Counted from the first letter of the stretch, positions 29,828 to 39,974 are shown. The stretch is 64,000 nt of DNA from an uncultured Gilliamella sp. (GCA_946481345.1 CAMLMY010000005.1:1-64000), one strand, 5' to 3'. Numbers and translations: made by a program. The notes: generated by a model from the sequence alone, not told the origin.

Positions 29828-30073
29828 TTAACCACCTGTTACAGGAGGGAAAAAGGCAATTTCATCGCCAGCCTGAATAATATAATTAGAATCAACCAAT
29901 ACTTGGTTCACGGCACATAAAATAACTCTCTCTTTGAATGCTAAAGCCCACCTATCGCCACGTTTGCTGAGTTGTTCAAGTAATTCCAAAATAGAAACTT
30001 GATTAGCATCTAAGATAATGCTGTCAATTTCAACTAACTCTCTAATTTGAGCAAAAAAAATAATTTTATTCAT
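29828..30073 (-). CDS. moaD: Molybdopterin synthase sulfur carrier subunit MoaD
   Basis: An 81-residue ubiquitin-like protein ending in the required Gly-Gly (FFPPVTGG). The C-terminus is adenylated by MoeB and thiocarboxylated to deliver sulfur to MoaE. The full family length is present. It overlaps the moaC 3' end by 8 bp, indicating translational coupling. Confidence 0.94.
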   Translation of the reverse strand: MNKIIFFAQIRELVEIDSIILDANQVSILELLEQLSKRGDRWALAFKERVILCAVNQVLVDSNYIIQAGDEIAFFPPVTGG

Positions 30074-30557
30074 CTAGTTCCTTGGCAATAAAGTCTCCAG
30101 ACTTACCACCACTCTTATTCAATAATCTTACTTGCGTAATGACCATATCCTTTTGTACAGCCTTACACATATCATAAATAGTTAAAGCAGCAACTGAAGC
30201 TGCTACCATAGCCTCCATTTCAACACCTGTTTGCCCGTTTAATCGACAGTTAGCTTGAATTCGAATACAACTTTTTATTCGATCAGCTTCAATATTAATT
30301 TCAATCTTACTGAGTAAAAGCGGATGGCATAGAGGAATAATATCCCAAGTTTTTTTTGCAGCTTGAATACCAGCAATTCTTGCTGTCGCAAAAACATCCC
30401 CTTTATGATGTTTACCTTCGATAATCATATCAAGTGTTTTGGTATTCATTAAAACTAATGATTCTGCGCTTGCTTGTCGCATTGTTAGCTGTTTATTTGA
30501 AACATCAACCATATGAGCATCACCGCGCTGATTAATATGCGAAAATGACTCGGGCAT
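30066..30557 (-). CDS. moaC: Cyclic pyranopterin monophosphate synthase MoaC
   Basis: MoaC converts the MoaA product into cyclic pyranopterin monophosphate, step one of molybdenum cofactor synthesis. Its 163 residues show the family motifs: [50 protein letters not shown] (catalytic Glu and Asp region) and [11 protein letters not shown]. It is first gene of moaC-moaD-moaE-ybhL. moaA and moaB, which precede moaC in E. coli, are not in the window, so MoaA must be encoded elsewhere if the pathway works. Confidence 0.96.
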   Translation of the reverse strand: MPESFSHINQRGDAHMVDVSNKQLTMRQASAESLVLMNTKTLDMIIEGKHHKGDVFATARIAGIQAAKKTWDIIPLCHPLLLSKIEINIEADRIKSCIRIQANCRLNGQTGVEMEAMVAASVAALTIYDMCKAVQKDMVITQVRLLNKSGGKSGDFIAKELDE

Positions 30558-30716
30558 ATTTTTGATTCCTTAAAAAATTTATCAACTCTTTAGAATATAT
30601 CCAAGATAGCAAAATTTTACAAGTAGCTACTCAACTGATTAAATTAATCATTATCAGAACATATAAAAAATTAGTTTGATTTGACCTTTCAAATCATCTA
30701 TAAATTTGGTATGTTT

Positions 30717-30745
30717 TTGCGAGTTAAATAAAAACTGCGTACAAT
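30717..30745 (+). promoter_or_regulatory. Candidate priA promoter
   Basis: TTGCGA (30717-30722) is 17 bp from TACAAT (30740-30745), 33 bp before the priA start, in the divergent moaC-priA gap. Confidence 0.55.
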
Positions 30746-30777
30746 ATTACTCTCTTTAAATATAGTTGTGATTATCA

Positions 30778-32946
30778 ATGCTTATTGCTCATGTTGCCTT
30801 ACCAGTACCACTTTACCAACTTTATGATTATAACTTAACCAAGCCCGCCCAAATTGGAATGCGGGTGAAAGTTCCATTTGGTACCCGTAATGCCATAGGT
30901 ATTATTGTTAAAATAGATCAACAAACCAATATTGATATTAAAAGTTTAAAAAATATAACTACAATTATTGATAGCGAACCTCTTTTTACCCCAGATATCT
31001 GGCAATTATTAAATTGGGCGGCAAGTTATTATCATTATCCAATTGGTGAAGTGTTATTTCATGCGATGCCTGTTTTATTAAGGCAAGGACGCGAAGCTAA
31101 CAAAGCTCAAATCACACATTGGCAATTAACCGAATTAGGAGAGAATATCGATCTGACTGCATTATCACGGACACCAAAACAAAAATTATTATTATCATCA
31201 TTTAGAGACAATACTGTTAATTCTATCAACGTAAGCACTACTATCTATAATGAATTAGAGAAAAAAAAACTAATAACACGCGTAAATGTCCAAGCAGATA
31301 ATATAATTTGGCAAGCAAATTTTTCTGCAAATCCAAACTTGATTAAATTAAATCAAGAACAATGCTATGCAATAGATACAGTAAATAATCATCGTCATAA
31401 TTTTGCAGTATTTCTTTTAGAGGGTGTCACTGGTTCAGGAAAAACTGAAGTGTATCTCAATATAATATCTAATGTATTAGCTAAAGGTAAACAAGCATTA
31501 GTATTGGTACCTGAAATTAGCCTTACACCACAAACAATTAAACGTTTTAAAGAACGATTTAATGCTCCAATAGATATTCTACATTCTGGATTAACTAATC
31601 AACAGAGACTAGCTGTTTGGTTAAGAAGCAAAAATGGAGAAAATGCCATTGTTGTTGGTACCCGTTCATCACTTTTCACACCATTTAAAAATTTAGGTAT
31701 GATTATCGTTGACGAAGAGCATGATAGTTCTTATAAACAGCAAGAAGGATGGCGTTATAATGCTCGTGATTTAGCAATTATTCGTGCAAAACTTAAAAAT
31801 ATCCCTATTTTATTAGGTTCTGCAACGCCTTCATTAGAAACTTTAAATAATGTTAAAAATCATAGATACCAATTGTTACAATTAACAAAACGTGCAGGCC
31901 ATGCTAAACCTGTAAAGCAATCTATTTTAGATATTCGAGGTTTAACACTTGTAGCTGGCTTATCACAACCCTTAATTGAACAAATAAAAATACATTTACA
32001 CAATAATAATCAAGTCATGTTATTTTTAAATCGGCGTGGTTATTCACCTTTATTAATATGTCATGATTGTGGTTGGATTGCGGAATGTCCTCGTTGTGAT
32101 CGTCCATATACTTTTCACAACCAATCACAAAAACTTAGTTGTCATTACTGTGATACACCAAGAGCAATTCCAAAACAATGTCCAAAATGTGGTTCAACTC
32201 ATTTAGTACCGGTTGGTTTTGGTACTGAGCAATTAGAAAAACAACTTCAGCTTCTTTTTCCTAACACTAAAATAAGTCGTATTGATCGTGATACAGTAGC
32301 TAAGAAAGGAGCATTAGAAAATTATTTACAAAGTATTCAGCAAGGTGGTGCACATATTTTAGTTGGCACACAAATTTTAGCTAAAGGTCATCATTTTCCT
32401 GATATAACATTAGTTGGTATTGTAGATGTCGACGGAGCTTTATTTTCGAGTGATTTTCGAGCCACAGAGCAATTTGCTCAAATCTATACTCAAGTGTCAG
32501 GACGAGCTGGCCGAGAAACAAAAACAGGAGAAGTAATATTACAAACCTATCATCCTGAGCATCCATTATTAAATGTATTATTAAATAATGGATATCAAGA
32601 ATTCGCTAAACAGACCTTAAAAGAACGTCAACAAACGCTATTACCTCCATTCAGTTATCAAGCATTAATTCGTGCGGCTGATCGCAATAATCATCATGCA
32701 CAAAAGTTTTTGCAACTTATTCATGACAGATTAAAAGAGTATGGTGATAATTCCTTATGGCAACTTGGTCCTATGCCAGCAAATCAACCTAAAAAAGCAG
32801 GATATTACCGATGGCAACTTTTGTTACAACACACAAATAGGCAATTATTACAATTAATTTTAGATAACCTTATTATTGATATAGAAAAATGGAATGAAAC
32901 ATCAAAAGTAAGATGGAGTATTGATATTGATCCTATCAATAATTAA
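30778..32946 (+). CDS. priA: Primosomal replication restart helicase PriA
   Basis: PriA recognises stalled forks and loads DnaB through PriB/DnaT to restart replication. Its 722 residues (E. coli 732) start MLIAHVALPVPLYQLYDY, the 3'-end-binding domain. The helicase core follows with Walker A GVTGSGKTEV at 216-225 and DEEH box VDEEHDSSYKQQEGWRY. A cysteine-rich zinc insertion is present (CHDCGWIAECPRCDRPYTF, CHYCDTPRAIPKQCPKCGS). Helicase motifs V and VI (GTQILAKGHHFPDITLVGI, QVSGRAGR) are intact. Confidence 0.97.
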   Translation: MLIAHVALPVPLYQLYDYNLTKPAQIGMRVKVPFGTRNAIGIIVKIDQQTNIDIKSLKNITTIIDSEPLFTPDIWQLLNWAASYYHYPIGEVLFHAMPVLLRQGREANKAQITHWQLTELGENIDLTALSRTPKQKLLLSSFRDNTVNSINVSTTIYNELEKKKLITRVNVQADNIIWQANFSANPNLIKLNQEQCYAIDTVNNHRHNFAVFLLEGVTGSGKTEVYLNIISNVLAKGKQALVLVPEISLTPQTIKRFKERFNAPIDILHSGLTNQQRLAVWLRSKNGENAIVVGTRSSLFTPFKNLGMIIVDEEHDSSYKQQEGWRYNARDLAIIRAKLKNIPILLGSATPSLETLNNVKNHRYQLLQLTKRAGHAKPVKQSILDIRGLTLVAGLSQPLIEQIKIHLHNNNQVMLFLNRRGYSPLLICHDCGWIAECPRCDRPYTFHNQSQKLSCHYCDTPRAIPKQCPKCGSTHLVPVGFGTEQLEKQLQLLFPNTKISRIDRDTVAKKGALENYLQSIQQGGAHILVGTQILAKGHHFPDITLVGIVDVDGALFSSDFRATEQFAQIYTQVSGRAGRETKTGEVILQTYHPEHPLLNVLLNNGYQEFAKQTLKERQQTLLPPFSYQALIRAADRNNHHAQKFLQLIHDRLKEYGDNSLWQLGPMPANQPKKAGYYRWQLLLQHTNRQLLQLILDNLIIDIEKWNETSKVRWSIDIDPINN

Positions 32947-32957
32947 TATGTGATAAT

Positions 32958-32982
32958 CGCCGACCGATATTAATAATCGGCG
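32958..32982. terminator. Possible terminator between convergent priA and ybaV
   Basis: CGCCGA / TCGGCG inverted repeat with a 13-nt loop; an alternative pairing CCGAT / ATCGG lies inside it. There is no clear U tract on either strand, so this is a weak call. Confidence 0.4.
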
Positions 32983-32995
32983 GCTTAAAATAAAA

Positions 32996-33316
32996 TTATA
33001 ACGCTATTTTACCTACATTTTTGTCCAACGTTGCTTGACCTATACCGGAAACTTCTTTCAATTGTTCGATAGATACAAACGCCCCAAATTTTTCACGATA
33101 TTCAACAATTTTTTTGGCTTTACTTATCCCTATACCTGTTAAAACTTTAGCTAACTCTTCTGCTGTAGCTGTATTAATATTAACTTGTATAATTTGTTGC
33201 TGATCTTTTTTAGTTACTTCATTTTTAGTTACTTCATTAGATGAATTATCCGCAAAACTTAATCCAGAAAAAGTGATACTTGATAATAAAATACAAAAAA
33301 TTGAAAATAGTTTCAT
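32996..33316 (-). CDS. ybaV: Exported ComEA-like helix-hairpin-helix protein YbaV
   Basis: A 106-residue protein with a signal peptide (about 1-22, cleaved after FSGLSFA), a short linker and a ComEA-type double helix-hairpin-helix DNA-binding domain (VNINTATAEELAKVLTGIGISKAKKIVEYR, FGAFVSIEQLKEVSGIG). Relatives bind DNA in the periplasm in competence systems; the function of YbaV is not established. The linker contains a direct repeat NEVTK-NEVTK from a 15-bp tandem duplication. It follows ppiD as in E. coli. Confidence 0.88.
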   Translation of the reverse strand: MKLFSIFCILLSSITFSGLSFADNSSNEVTKNEVTKKDQQQIIQVNINTATAEELAKVLTGIGISKAKKIVEYREKFGAFVSIEQLKEVSGIGQATLDKNVGKIAL

Positions 33317-33410
33317 TTGATTAACCTCTTAAAAATAGTTATGCAATTAATATGCTTTTTAACTATCTCATTTAATCAAATATTAAACGTTTATTAATTT
33401 CATAAATGAA

Positions 33411-33432
33411 AAAAGTCACCGAAGTGACTTTT
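33411..33432 (-). terminator. Terminator downstream of ppiD
   Basis: A perfect 9-bp stem AAAAGTCAC / GTGACTTTT around CGAA, followed on the minus strand by TTTCATTT. It lies 38 bp past the ppiD stop and separates ppiD from ybaV. Confidence 0.75.
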
Positions 33433-33469
33433 CATTTTTGCTGAATTTTGCATTAATTTATGATTTGGA

Positions 33470-35329
33470 TCACAAATTAGCATCTGGCATAATTTCAATT
33501 TTAGCTTTGGAACGAATATCTTCAGTAAGAGAAGAATAGATATTATTGATATATAATGGTAATAATTCAGACGAAATATCTTTCTGTTCGTTAGGTGTTT
33601 TTACGCCGGTTAATACCACAATAGCAGCACTTTTATCATCTAAGTATTGAACACCAAAAACTCGTTTAGATGTAACTGATGGTACCAAATCAAAAACCAT
33701 ATCAACAATTTTCTTATCCAACACTTTTGAATCCCGAGTAAGTTTATAACTTTGAGCAAAGTTTACATTTGACGAACTACCTGTTTCGTTTAATTGCGCT
33801 AATATATTATCTACAGTCGATGTAAAACGTTCATTAGCAATATTTTGATAGAGTTTTTTATTAATTTCATCTTGGACTTCTTCAAAAGGTGCTATCCCTT
33901 CCTTACGATAATCAACAATTTGAATAACAAAATCAGTCATATCAATACCTTGACCAACAGTTATCATTTCCGAAACGTTACCTGTTGCTTGACCATCAAC
34001 AATCATTTGATCACCAAATGCAACATCCCTAACTTCAGGATATCGTAAGATCGTAGCGATATCATTGTAATAAGACCAATCTGAATTAACTATATGTAAA
34101 TCAGAATCTTTTGCAATCGCTTCTAATGAATTAGGATTTTTGTTTACCGCAGCCTGAATTTTATTTTCTACAGAATAAAATATAGCATTTAGTTTTTCTT
34201 CTTGTAGCTTTGAAGTAATCATATGTTTTGCATAATCAAAATCCATGACTCTAGATTTTTGAACATTATCTAATTTGACGATAACATAACCATCATCAAC
34301 TTTTATCGGCTTAGAAATTTGTCCAACTTTTTTTAAATTAGCATCTTTAAATGCTTGAGGTAAAGAATCATCCATAGTAAACCATCCCAATGAACCATTC
34401 TTTCCATATGGAGAGGTACTAGAGGCCTGATTAACCGTTTTAACAATAGTCTCAAAATTACCACCAGATGATAGATCTTTCATAATATCATCTGCTTGTT
34501 CTTTATCAGTGACATAAATTACACTGTAAGCTTGTCTTTCAGGGAAAGAATAATCTTTTTTATTTTTTTGAAATTGTTTTTGTACTTCTTCATCAGTTAC
34601 ACGAATTTTATCTATATAATTATATTTTTCATTTAAAATATAATTAAATTTAACTCTTTCCTTTCGATAAAATTCGCTCTTATGTTCTTCATAATATTTC
34701 TTTTCATCTTCAATAGTAATTTTAACATCATCCATATTTACCACTTTAGGGCTCAAAGTTGATGTATAAACTGTTCTAGTTTGATCTTTTAAATTCGATA
34801 ACTCTGAATCTATAGGTAATACAAAACTTGAGTTTACTAAAGCATTAATGACTTGTTGTTGTTGCAAATAGGTTTTCAAAGTTTCACCATAACTATCAGG
34901 TGTGTAGCCGTTTTCAGAAATGAGTTGTAAATATTTTTTATTACTAAATTTGCCATTTTCAAAAAACACCTGTTGTTTCTTGATAAATTCTTTGACACTT
35001 TCATTACTAATATTTGCATTTAACTGCTCGGCAAATTTATAAGATAGAAAATTCGTAATTTGTGAATATAATACATTACGGCGAAGTTGTTTGATAAAAG
35101 CAGGGTCACCCGCTGAACTTGAAGTAATTTCCCTTGCTTGAGCTTCAAATTGTGCTCGACTTATTCCTTCTCCATTAACTTTTGCGATGTATTGTTGAGC
35201 ATCACGCGCATTATTACCGCCCCCAAACCCAAAGAAACCTATCCCTGTGAATATAAATGATAAAATAATTATTGCAAAAATAATTTTAACTACAATATGG
35301 TTTGCAGCTGTGCGGATTGTCTCCATCAT
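33470..35329 (-). CDS. ppiD: Periplasmic folding chaperone PpiD
   Basis: This membrane-anchored chaperone associates with the SecYEG translocon and helps proteins emerging into the periplasm. Its 619 residues (E. coli 623) have one N-terminal transmembrane helix (about 16-36, VVKIIFAIIILSFIFTGIGFFGFGG), SurA-like helical regions and a central parvulin domain near 265-355 (AYSVIYVTDKEQADDIM, GSLGWFTMDDSLPQAF). The start MMETIRTAANHIVVKIIF matches the E. coli pattern. It lies after lon. hupB, between lon and ppiD in E. coli, is absent. Confidence 0.95.
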   Translation of the reverse strand: MMETIRTAANHIVVKIIFAIIILSFIFTGIGFFGFGGGNNARDAQQYIAKVNGEGISRAQFEAQAREITSSSAGDPAFIKQLRRNVLYSQITNFLSYKFAEQLNANISNESVKEFIKKQQVFFENGKFSNKKYLQLISENGYTPDSYGETLKTYLQQQQVINALVNSSFVLPIDSELSNLKDQTRTVYTSTLSPKVVNMDDVKITIEDEKKYYEEHKSEFYRKERVKFNYILNEKYNYIDKIRVTDEEVQKQFQKNKKDYSFPERQAYSVIYVTDKEQADDIMKDLSSGGNFETIVKTVNQASSTSPYGKNGSLGWFTMDDSLPQAFKDANLKKVGQISKPIKVDDGYVIVKLDNVQKSRVMDFDYAKHMITSKLQEEKLNAIFYSVENKIQAAVNKNPNSLEAIAKDSDLHIVNSDWSYYNDIATILRYPEVRDVAFGDQMIVDGQATGNVSEMITVGQGIDMTDFVIQIVDYRKEGIAPFEEVQDEINKKLYQNIANERFTSTVDNILAQLNETGSSSNVNFAQSYKLTRDSKVLDKKIVDMVFDLVPSVTSKRVFGVQYLDDKSAAIVVLTGVKTPNEQKDISSELLPLYINNIYSSLTEDIRSKAKIEIMPDANL

Positions 35330-35418
35330 TTCTTGCGATTCTCCATATATCTAAAGATTAATTCGGCAAGTATAGCATATTTACCTAAATTGGCTATTAT
35401 CGGAACGTTAAGAGATAA

Positions 35419-35447
35419 AAAAAGATCAACACTAAGTTGATCTTTTT
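35419..35447. terminator. Terminator downstream of lon
   Basis: A 12-bp stem AAAAAGATCAAC / GTTGATCTTTTT with a 5-nt loop, U-flanked in both orientations. It sits 14 bp past the lon stop and separates lon from ppiD. Confidence 0.85.
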
Positions 35448-35461
35448 AAAATTAAATACAA

Positions 35462-37897
35462 TTAATTTAATTGTGTCTGAACTGGAATTTTAGATTTTAT
35501 TTGTTTAGTTGCCTTTTTAGCTGCATGTTTTAAACTAATTTTATCTTGTTCAAGTTCTATACCAAACGGATTAGTTTGTAATGCAATTGTTATTACTTCA
35601 TCAATCCATTTTACTGGGCAAATATCAATTTCAGCTTTAACATTATCTGGAATTTCTTCTAGATCTTTCACATTATCCATCGGTATAACAACCGTTTTAA
35701 TTCCACCTCTATGTGCTGCAAGTAATTTTTCTTTAAGACCACCAATAGGTAATACTTCCCCTCTTAAAGTAATTTCCCCAGTCATAGCAACATCAGAACG
35801 AACAGGATTCCCTGTTAACGTTGAAATTAATGATGTACACATAGCGATACCTGCACTTGGACCATCTTTCGGTGTCGCACCATCGGGTACATGGACATGA
35901 ATATCACGTTTTTCGTAAAAATCACCATTAATACCTAACTTTTCAGCACGAGAACGAACCACTGTCAATGCGGTTTGAATAGATTCTTGCATCACATCAC
36001 CCAATGAACCCGTATAAGTTAATTTACCTTTACCCGGTACACTAACTGATTCAATTGTAAGTAAATCACCGCCTACTTCAGTCCAAGCAAGACCAATAAC
36101 TTGCCCAATTCGATTTTCATTATCGGTTTTACCATAATCAAATCGTTGTACTCCTAGGAAATCTTTTAAATTATCCTGAGTTATCGTCACTTTTTTCAAC
36201 TTGCTATTTAAAGCTAATTGTTTTACAACTTTACGGCAAATTTTTGCTATTTCCCTCTCTAAGCTACGAACCCCTGCTTCTCGAGTATAATAGCGAATAA
36301 TTCCAATTATAGCTGAATCATCTATACTAATTTCTTTTGGTTTTAACCCATTATTCTCTATTTGTTTAGTAATAAGATGCTGTTTAGCAATATTTAATTT
36401 TTCATCTTCTGTATAGCCTGAAAGACGAATAACTTCCATTCGATCTAACAATGGTGCTGGAATATTCATCGAATTAGCAGTAGCAACAAACATTACATCA
36501 GATAAATCATAATCAACTTCAAGATAGTGATCACTAAAGGCATTATTTTGTTCCGGATCAAGTACTTCTAACAACGCAGAAGCAGGATCGCCTCGCATAT
36601 CCGATGCCATCTTATCAATTTCATCCAATAAAAATAATGGATTTTTGACACCAACTTTTACCATACGTTGAATCAATTTACCTGGCATAGAGCCGATATA
36701 AGTTCTTCTATGTCCACGAATTTCTGCCTCATCACGAACCCCACCTAATGCCATTCGGACATATTTACGCCCTGTTGCTTTAGCAATAGATTGGCCTAGA
36801 GACGTTTTACCTACACCTGGAGGTCCAACTAGACATAATATAGGTCCTTTGACTTTATTAATTCGACCTTGAACAGCTAAATATTCCAATATACGATCTT
36901 TAACTCTTTCTAAACCATAATGATCTTTATCTAGAATTTTTTGAGCGCCCTCAATATCTTTTTTAACTTTGCTACGTTTATGCCACGGAATTTGTATCAT
37001 CCAATCAATATATCCTCTGACTACAGTTGCTTCAGCAGACATTGCAGGCATCATTTTGAGTTTATTAAGTTCAGCCAAAGCTTTTTCTGTTGCCTCTTGT
37101 GGCATTTTAGCTTTGGTAATTTTATTTTTTAACTCTTCATATTCATCTGGTTTATTATCGATATCACCCAATTCTTTATGAATTGCTTTTATTTGCTCAT
37201 TAAGATAATACTCTTTTTGCGCTTTTTCCATTTGTTGCTTAACACGCTGACGAATATTTTTTTCAACTTGCAATAAATCGATTTCAGATTCCATCAATGA
37301 AATGAGTAACTCAAAACGTTTTTCTAAATTAGCTGTAACCAGTAATTCTTGCTTTTGTTCTACTTTCAAAAATAATGTAGCGGCAATAGAATCAGCCAGT
37401 TGTGAAGGTTCTTTAATCAAACGAATTGAATCAACAACTTCTTGTGTTACCTTTTTATTCAGTTTTGCATAATCATCAAAATTAGAAAGTACAACTCGCA
37501 TTAAAGCTTCATTTAAATCATCATTTTTGTTTTTTTCATGCAATGTTTCGATATTGGCAATAAAAAAGTCGTCTTCTTTTTGTTCTAAAATATCAACAAT
37601 TTTAGCTCTTTCAACACCTTCAACTAAAACTTTTACTGTTCCATCTGGAAGTTGAAGCAGTTGTAAAATATTGGCAACAGTCCCAGTTTCGTATAAATCA
37701 TCAACATCTGGATCATCTTGTGATGGATTTTTTTGAGTAACAAGGAAAACTTGTTTATCCATTTCCATTGCACTCTCAAGACAACGTATCGATTTATTTC
37801 GACCAACAAAGAGAGGAATTACCATATGTGGAAATACCACAACATCACGTAATGGTAAAATAGGCATAATCATTTGTTTAGTTTGTTTTGTTTTCAT
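35462..37897 (-). CDS. lon: ATP-dependent protease Lon
   Basis: This AAA+ protease degrades misfolded and short-lived regulatory proteins. Its 811 residues (E. coli 784) start with the LAN substrate-binding domain (PILPLRDVVVFPHMVIPLFVGRNKS). The AAA+ module has Walker A GPPGVGKTS (Lys364), and the C-terminal protease has catalytic Ser681 (PKDGPSAGIAM) and the dyad lysine in IGGLKEKLLAAHRGG near residue 724. The extra length is a basic C-terminal tail (AAKKATKQIKSKIP). A heat-shock-type promoter lies upstream, matching the known sigma-32 control of lon. Confidence 0.98.
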   Translation of the reverse strand: MKTKQTKQMIMPILPLRDVVVFPHMVIPLFVGRNKSIRCLESAMEMDKQVFLVTQKNPSQDDPDVDDLYETGTVANILQLLQLPDGTVKVLVEGVERAKIVDILEQKEDDFFIANIETLHEKNKNDDLNEALMRVVLSNFDDYAKLNKKVTQEVVDSIRLIKEPSQLADSIAATLFLKVEQKQELLVTANLEKRFELLISLMESEIDLLQVEKNIRQRVKQQMEKAQKEYYLNEQIKAIHKELGDIDNKPDEYEELKNKITKAKMPQEATEKALAELNKLKMMPAMSAEATVVRGYIDWMIQIPWHKRSKVKKDIEGAQKILDKDHYGLERVKDRILEYLAVQGRINKVKGPILCLVGPPGVGKTSLGQSIAKATGRKYVRMALGGVRDEAEIRGHRRTYIGSMPGKLIQRMVKVGVKNPLFLLDEIDKMASDMRGDPASALLEVLDPEQNNAFSDHYLEVDYDLSDVMFVATANSMNIPAPLLDRMEVIRLSGYTEDEKLNIAKQHLITKQIENNGLKPKEISIDDSAIIGIIRYYTREAGVRSLEREIAKICRKVVKQLALNSKLKKVTITQDNLKDFLGVQRFDYGKTDNENRIGQVIGLAWTEVGGDLLTIESVSVPGKGKLTYTGSLGDVMQESIQTALTVVRSRAEKLGINGDFYEKRDIHVHVPDGATPKDGPSAGIAMCTSLISTLTGNPVRSDVAMTGEITLRGEVLPIGGLKEKLLAAHRGGIKTVVIPMDNVKDLEEIPDNVKAEIDICPVKWIDEVITIALQTNPFGIELEQDKISLKHAAKKATKQIKSKIPVQTQLN

Positions 37898-37932
37898 TTT
37901 TTTCTCTCTAATAGTACAAACCCATTATGTTG

Positions 37933-37960
37933 ATATTGGGATTGATTTTAGATATTCAAG
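37933..37960 (-). promoter_or_regulatory. Sigma-32-type heat-shock promoter of lon
   Basis: On the minus strand, CTTGAAT, 13 bp, then CCCAATAT, close to the RpoH consensus CTTGAAA-13/15-CCCCATNT. It lies 36 bp before the lon start codon. E. coli lon is a known RpoH target with a similar element. Confidence 0.75.
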
Positions 37961-38044
37961 CCTATTGTTATGAGTCAAATATATACTATTCCTTAAACAT
38001 TTTGACAATATCTACATGTAATTAGATATAATATAAATTAGATC

Positions 38045-38076
38045 ATGCTTGTTAAAGTTTCAACAATAACAAGCAT
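38045..38076 (-). terminator. Probable terminator of clpX
   Basis: A perfect 10-bp stem ATGCTTGTTA / TAACAAGCAT with a 12-nt loop, 9 bp past the clpX stop. What follows on the minus strand (GATCTAATTTATA) is only moderately U-rich. Confidence 0.6.
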
Positions 38077-38084
38077 CTTCATAG

Positions 38085-39359
38085 TTAAGCTGACAACTCA
38101 ACATCTTCTCGGTAAATTAAAGCTGGTGCTTGGGCTTTCTCTACTGTTTCTTGTTCAACAATAACTTTTTTAATATTCTTCATAGATGGTAAATCATACA
38201 TTGTATCTAATAAAATATTTTCAACAATAGAACGTAAACCTCGAGCTCCTGTTTTACGATGCAACGCTTTTATTGCAATAGCGTTTAATGAATCTTCAGT
38301 AAACTCTAATTCAACTCCATCTAACCTAAATAATACTTCAAACTGCTTAGTTAAAGCGTTTTTAGGTTCAGTTAAAATACTAATTAAGGCATTTTTGTCT
38401 AATTCTGATAATGTACCGATTACGGGTAATCGACCAATAAATTCAGGAATCAAACCAAATTTTACTAAATCTTCAGCTTCAACTTGAGCGAGTAATTCAG
38501 ACTCCGTTGCCTTATTTTTACTGCTTTTAACATCAGCTCCAAAGCCAATACCAGTATTAACAGATACTCGATTTTCTACTACTTTATTCAAGCCACTAAA
38601 CGCCCCACCACAAATAAACAGAATCTTTGAGGTATCTACCTGTAAAAATTCTTGCTGAGGATGTTTACGTCCGCCTTTGGGTGGCACAGAGGCAATAGTA
38701 CCTTCAATAATTTTTAATAAGGCTTGTTGAACACCTTCTCCAGACACATCTCTTGTGATTGAAGGATTATCTGATTTTCTTGAAATCTTGTCTATTTCAT
38801 CAATGTAAATTATGCCACGTTGTGCTTTTTCAATATCATAATCACAACTCTGTAATAATTTTTGGATGATATTTTCAACATCTTCACCAACATACCCTGC
38901 TTCTGTTAATGTTGTTGCATCTGCCATCGCAAAAGGAACATCTAAAAAGCGAGCTAAAGTTTCAGCTAATAATGTTTTACCACTACCGGTTGGACCAATT
39001 AATAAAATATTACTTTTACCTAATTCGACATCATTATGACTTGCATAATTACGTAAACGTTTATAATGATTATAAACAGCTACAGATAATACTTTTTTTG
39101 CTTTTTCTTGACCAATAACATATTCATCAAGATGGTTTCGAATTTCATGAGGAGTTGGTAATGGTTTACTATTAAATTCTTCATGTGAGAGAAAACTTTT
39201 TGTCTCTTCTTTTAAAATATCATTGCATAGCCCAATACACTCATTACAAATATAAATAGATGATGGTCCTGCAATTAGTTTGCGAACTTCATGTTCACTT
39301 TTACCACAAAAAGTACAATAGAGTAATTTTTCTGAGCTTTCATTATTCACTTTTACCAC
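38085..39359 (-). CDS. clpX: ClpXP unfoldase subunit ClpX
   Basis: This AAA+ unfoldase recognises tagged substrates (for example SsrA) and feeds them to ClpP. Its 424 residues match E. coli. The N-terminal zinc-binding domain has Cys15, Cys18, Cys38 and Cys41 ([17 protein letters not shown]). Walker A is [11 protein letters not shown], Walker [11 protein letters not shown], with sensor regions [17 protein letters not shown] and [13 protein letters not shown]. The ClpP-contacting loop reads IGFGADV. It starts 12 bp after clpP, forming the clpP-clpX operon. Confidence 0.98.
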   Translation of the reverse strand: MVKVNNESSEKLLYCTFCGKSEHEVRKLIAGPSSIYICNECIGLCNDILKEETKSFLSHEEFNSKPLPTPHEIRNHLDEYVIGQEKAKKVLSVAVYNHYKRLRNYASHNDVELGKSNILLIGPTGSGKTLLAETLARFLDVPFAMADATTLTEAGYVGEDVENIIQKLLQSCDYDIEKAQRGIIYIDEIDKISRKSDNPSITRDVSGEGVQQALLKIIEGTIASVPPKGGRKHPQQEFLQVDTSKILFICGGAFSGLNKVVENRVSVNTGIGFGADVKSSKNKATESELLAQVEAEDLVKFGLIPEFIGRLPVIGTLSELDKNALISILTEPKNALTKQFEVLFRLDGVELEFTEDSLNAIAIKALHRKTGARGLRSIVENILLDTMYDLPSMKNIKKVIVEQETVEKAQAPALIYREDVELSA

Positions 39360-39371
39360 CTAGCTAATTTA

Positions 39372-39974
39372 TTATGAACGTTTACTATATATGGCATCCA
39401 CTAAACCATATTCAACTGCTTTTTCGGCAGACATAAAGTTATCACGATCTGTATCTTTTTCAATTACACTAATATCTTGACCAGTATGCATTGCCAAAAT
39501 ATTATTTAAACGGCTTTTTACTTGTAAGATTTCTTGTGCATGTATTTGAATATCGGAAGCTTGTCCTTGAAAACCGCCTAATGGTTGATGAATCATTACC
39601 CTAGCGTTAGGTAAGCAATATCGTTTACCTTTTGTTCCGGCAGTCAAAAGCAATGATCCCATTGAACATGCTTGTCCCAAACAAATTGTGCTAACATCGG
39701 GTTTTATAAATTGCATAGTATCATAAATGGCCAGTCCGGCTGTAACAACACCACCTGGTGAATTTATATATAAATGGATATCTTTTTCAGGATTTTCAGC
39801 TTCTAGAAATAACATTTGAGCGATAATTAAGTTAGCCATATTATCTTCAACTTGTCCTGTTAAAAAGATGATTCGCTCTTTTAATAACCGTGAATATATA
39901 TCGTAAGCTCTTTCTCCACGAGAGCTTTGCTCAACAACCATTGGAATCACACCCATATATGGTTCTAAAGGCAT
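39372..39974 (-). CDS. clpP: ClpP protease subunit
   Basis: This serine peptidase forms a tetradecameric chamber and works with ClpX (and ClpA). Its 200 residues carry the triad Ser104 ([10 protein letters not shown]), His129 ([10 protein letters not shown]) and Asp178 (DTDRDNF), a uniform 7-residue offset from the E. coli precursor numbering. The N-terminus ([23 protein letters not shown]) suggests propeptide processing. The ribosome binding site is TAGGAGA. A terminator-like hairpin separates it from tig. Confidence 0.98.
   Translation of the reverse strand: MPLEPYMGVIPMVVEQSSRGERAYDIYSRLLKERIIFLTGQVEDNMANLIIAQMLFLEAENPEKDIHLYINSPGGVVTAGLAIYDTMQFIKPDVSTICLGQACSMGSLLLTAGTKGKRYCLPNARVMIHQPLGGFQGQASDIQIHAQEILQVKSRLNNILAMHTGQDISVIEKDTDRDNFMSAEKAVEYGLVDAIYSKRS

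Noticed and set aside
29824-29835. GTG start of moaE in the ORF track
   Set aside because: The ATG at 29823 has a good AGGTGG ribosome binding site; the GTG falls in the last codons of moaD.
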